From assembly GCA_020025475.1 (NCBI GenBank), contig JAHHSA010000039.1, positions 1-14,951 on the forward strand: DNA of 14,951 bases. The letters are read 5' to 3'. The translations under genes and the position numbers were made by a program. The DNA is from Oscillibacter sp. (lineage in GTDB: Bacteria; Bacillota; Clostridia; Oscillospirales; Oscillospiraceae). A model generated the notes under the pieces. The model saw only the letters and a list, made by a program, of their open reading frames with translations, had not been told where the DNA came from and did no database searches. How positions within the stretch are numbered: the first letter of the stretch is position 1; each line of letters begins with the position of its first letter. Positions 13,361-14,951 of the stretch are shown piece after piece.

Positions 13361-14951
13361 TTACTTTTTGCTGTGCAGCATTTTCATGCGCTTCTCGTGG
13401 TCCAGGACGGCCTTCCGGATACGCAGGCTCTTGGGAGTCACCTCCAGCAGCTCATCGTCTGCCAGGAACTCCAGGCACTGCTCCAGGCTCATCTGCTTGG
13501 GGGGCACCAGACGCAGAGCGTCATCGGATCCGGAAGCACGGGTGTTGGTCAGCTGTTTCTTCTTGCAGACGTTGACATTCATATCCTCGTTGCGGGCGGT
13601 GACGCCGATGACCATGCCGCCGTAGACAGGCACGCCGGCACCGATAAAGAGGGTACCGCGCTCCTGAGCATTGTACAGACCGTAGGTGATGGACTCGCCG
13701 GTCTCAAAGGAAATCATGGAGCCGTTGCCGCGGCGGGCGATCTCGCCCTTGAAGGGGGCATAGCACTCGAACACGGAGGCCATAATGCCCTCGCCCTTGG
13801 TATCGGTCATGAAGTCGTTGCGGTAGCCGAACAGGCCGCGTGAGGGAATCAGGAACTCGGCCTTCATGCGGTCGCCCACGGGAGTCATCTCCAGCAGGTC
13901 GGCCTTGCGCTGGCCCAGCTTTTCAATGATAGAGCCGATGCAGTCACCGGGCACGTCCACGACCAGGCGCTCAATGGGCTCACATTTCTTGCCGTCAATC
14001 TCCTTGTACAGGACACGGGCGGGGGAGACCTGCAGCTCGTAGCCCTCACGGCGCATGGTCTCAATCAGGATGGACAGAGACATCTCACCACGGCCGGCCA
14101 CGTTGAAAGCGGTATCACGGTCGGTCTCGGTGACACGCAAAGAGACGTCCTTCAGGGTCTCGCGCATCAGACGCTCGCGAATCTGGCGGGAAGTGACGAA
14201 CTTACCCTCGCGGCCTGCAAAGGGGGAGTCGTTCACGGAGAAGGTCATCTCCACGGTGGGAGCACTGATCTGCACGAAGGGCAGGGGCTCCAGGGCAGAG
14301 GCGGCACAGATCGTGTCACCAATGGTGATATCGGGAATACCGCTCATGGCAATGATGTTGCCGGCAGAGGATTCAGAAACGCTCTTTTTGCCCAGGCCCT
14401 CGTACTCATAGATAGCAGTGGCCTTGGATTTGCGGGGAGCCGCGTCAGGATGGTGGTAGTTGCACACAGCAATCTCCTGATTCTGCTTCAGAATACCCCG
14501 CTCGATGCGGCCAATGGCAATACGGCCCACGAACTCGTTGTAGTCGATGGAGCTGACCAGCATCTGGAAGGGCTGATCGGTGTTCGCCTCGGGAGCGGGG
14601 ATATATTCCAGAATGGTATCAAACAGAGGATTCAGGTTCTCACCGGGCACGTCGGGGGAGTAAGAAGCGGTGCCCTGGCGGCCGGAGCAAAACAGCATGG
14701 GGGAGTCCAGCTGCTCAGGGGTGGCATCCAGATCCATCAGCAGCTCCAAAACCTCATCCACCACCTCGTGGATGCGCTGGTCGGGCTTGTCGATCTTGTT
14801 GACGACCACGATCACGCGGTGGCCCAGTTCCAGGGCCTTGCTCAGGACAAAGCGGGTCTGAGGCATGGGACCCTCAGCGGCGTCCACCAGCAGGATGACG
14901 CCGTTGACCATCTTCAGCACGCGCTCCACCTCGCCGCCGAAGTCGGCATGG
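13361..14951 (-). CDS. typA: Ribosome-associated GTPase TypA/BipA, 5' end outside window
   Basis: The visible 529 codons are the C-terminal seven-eighths or so of a protein usually about 605-615 residues long. The fragment starts inside the G3 region (HADFGGEVERVL) and then shows the G4 motif NKIDKPDQR (from fragment residue 51), the EF-Tu-like domain II, the EF-G-like domains and the TypA-specific C-terminal domain (VNVCKKKQLTNTRASGSDD, then DDELLEVTPKSLRIRK). The G1 P-loop and G2 lie beyond the right edge. TypA is an EF-G-like translational GTPase that acts in ribosome assembly and stress responses. It is a core gene unrelated in function to the antiporter operon, which it meets tail to tail. 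A frame break in the missing part cannot be excluded. Confidence 0.96.
   Translation of the reverse strand, partial: HADFGGEVERVLKMVNGVILLVDAAEGPMPQTRFVLSKALELGHRVIVVVNKIDKPDQRIHEVVDEVLELLMDLDATPEQLDSPMLFCSGRQGTASYSPDVPGENLNPLFDTILEYIPAPEANTDQPFQMLVSSIDYNEFVGRIAIGRIERGILKQNQEIAVCNYHHPDAAPRKSKATAIYEYEGLGKKSVSESSAGNIIAMSGIPDITIGDTICAASALEPLPFVQISAPTVEMTFSVNDSPFAGREGKFVTSRQIRERLMRETLKDVSLRVTETDRDTAFNVAGRGEMSLSILIETMRREGYELQVSPARVLYKEIDGKKCEPIERLVVDVPGDCIGSIIEKLGQRKADLLEMTPVGDRMKAEFLIPSRGLFGYRNDFMTDTKGEGIMASVFECYAPFKGEIARRGNGSMISFETGESITYGLYNAQERGTLFIGAGVPVYGGMVIGVTARNEDMNVNVCKKKQLTNTRASGSDDALRLVPPKQMSLEQCLEFLADDELLEVTPKSLRIRKAVLDHEKRMKMLHSKK

Overview
The window looks like chromosomal DNA of a G+C-rich anaerobic Firmicute, most likely a gut clostridium of the Oscillospiraceae type. 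This is inferred from strong AGGAGG ribosome binding sites, sigma-A-like promoters, a CbbX/SpoVK-like ATPase, an ApbE / NusG-domain-II / Gx-transporter gene run and several GTG/TTG starts. No species can be named from the sequence alone, and no RNA gene, insertion sequence, CRISPR array or phage gene was seen.

Layout. (1) 62-826, minus: an unrecognised multi-pass membrane protein ending at a bidirectional terminator (19-58). (2) 827-1134: a divergent intergenic region with one good promoter facing each way. (3) 1135-4157, plus: a tight operon of apbE (flavinyltransferase lipoprotein), a NusG-domain-II (EetA-like) protein, a Gx-family (EetB-like) membrane protein and an AAA+ ATPase, ending at a hairpin at 4208-4241. 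(4) 4350-5231, plus: a LysR-type regulator with its own candidate promoter, leader palindrome and terminator. (5) 5462-13267, plus: a seven-gene operon encoding only membrane proteins. (6) 13361-14951, minus: the C-terminal part of the GTPase TypA/BipA, convergent with the operon and sharing a long bidirectional terminator with it.

The seven-gene operon is the most interesting part. In order it holds an MbhD/MrpA-C-terminal-like subunit (DUF4040 type), a 253-residue protein that sits where MbhE and MbhF/MrpB would be, an MrpC/NuoK-like subunit, and then four different NuoL/M/N- or MrpA/D-type proton-conducting subunits in a row. All four keep the TM5 glutamate and the TM7, TM8, TM11 and TM12 lysines at almost identical spacing. 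The order matches MbhD-E-F-G-H, or the MrpA tail followed by B-C-D. No MrpE/F/G genes, no NuoH/MbhM, no NuoB/C/D/I or hydrogenase catalytic subunits, and no flavin or iron-sulphur protein lie in or next to it. It therefore reads as a complex I-like or Mrp-like membrane arm with four apparent ion channels and no visible electron-transfer module.

How the parts may work together is inference. The apbE-eetA-eetB-like module serves extracytosolic flavin redox chemistry in other Firmicutes, and the membrane arm would handle H+ and/or Na+. The LysR gene between them is a candidate regulator of one or both. No flavinylation target motif was seen in any protein of the window, so any direct link is unproven.
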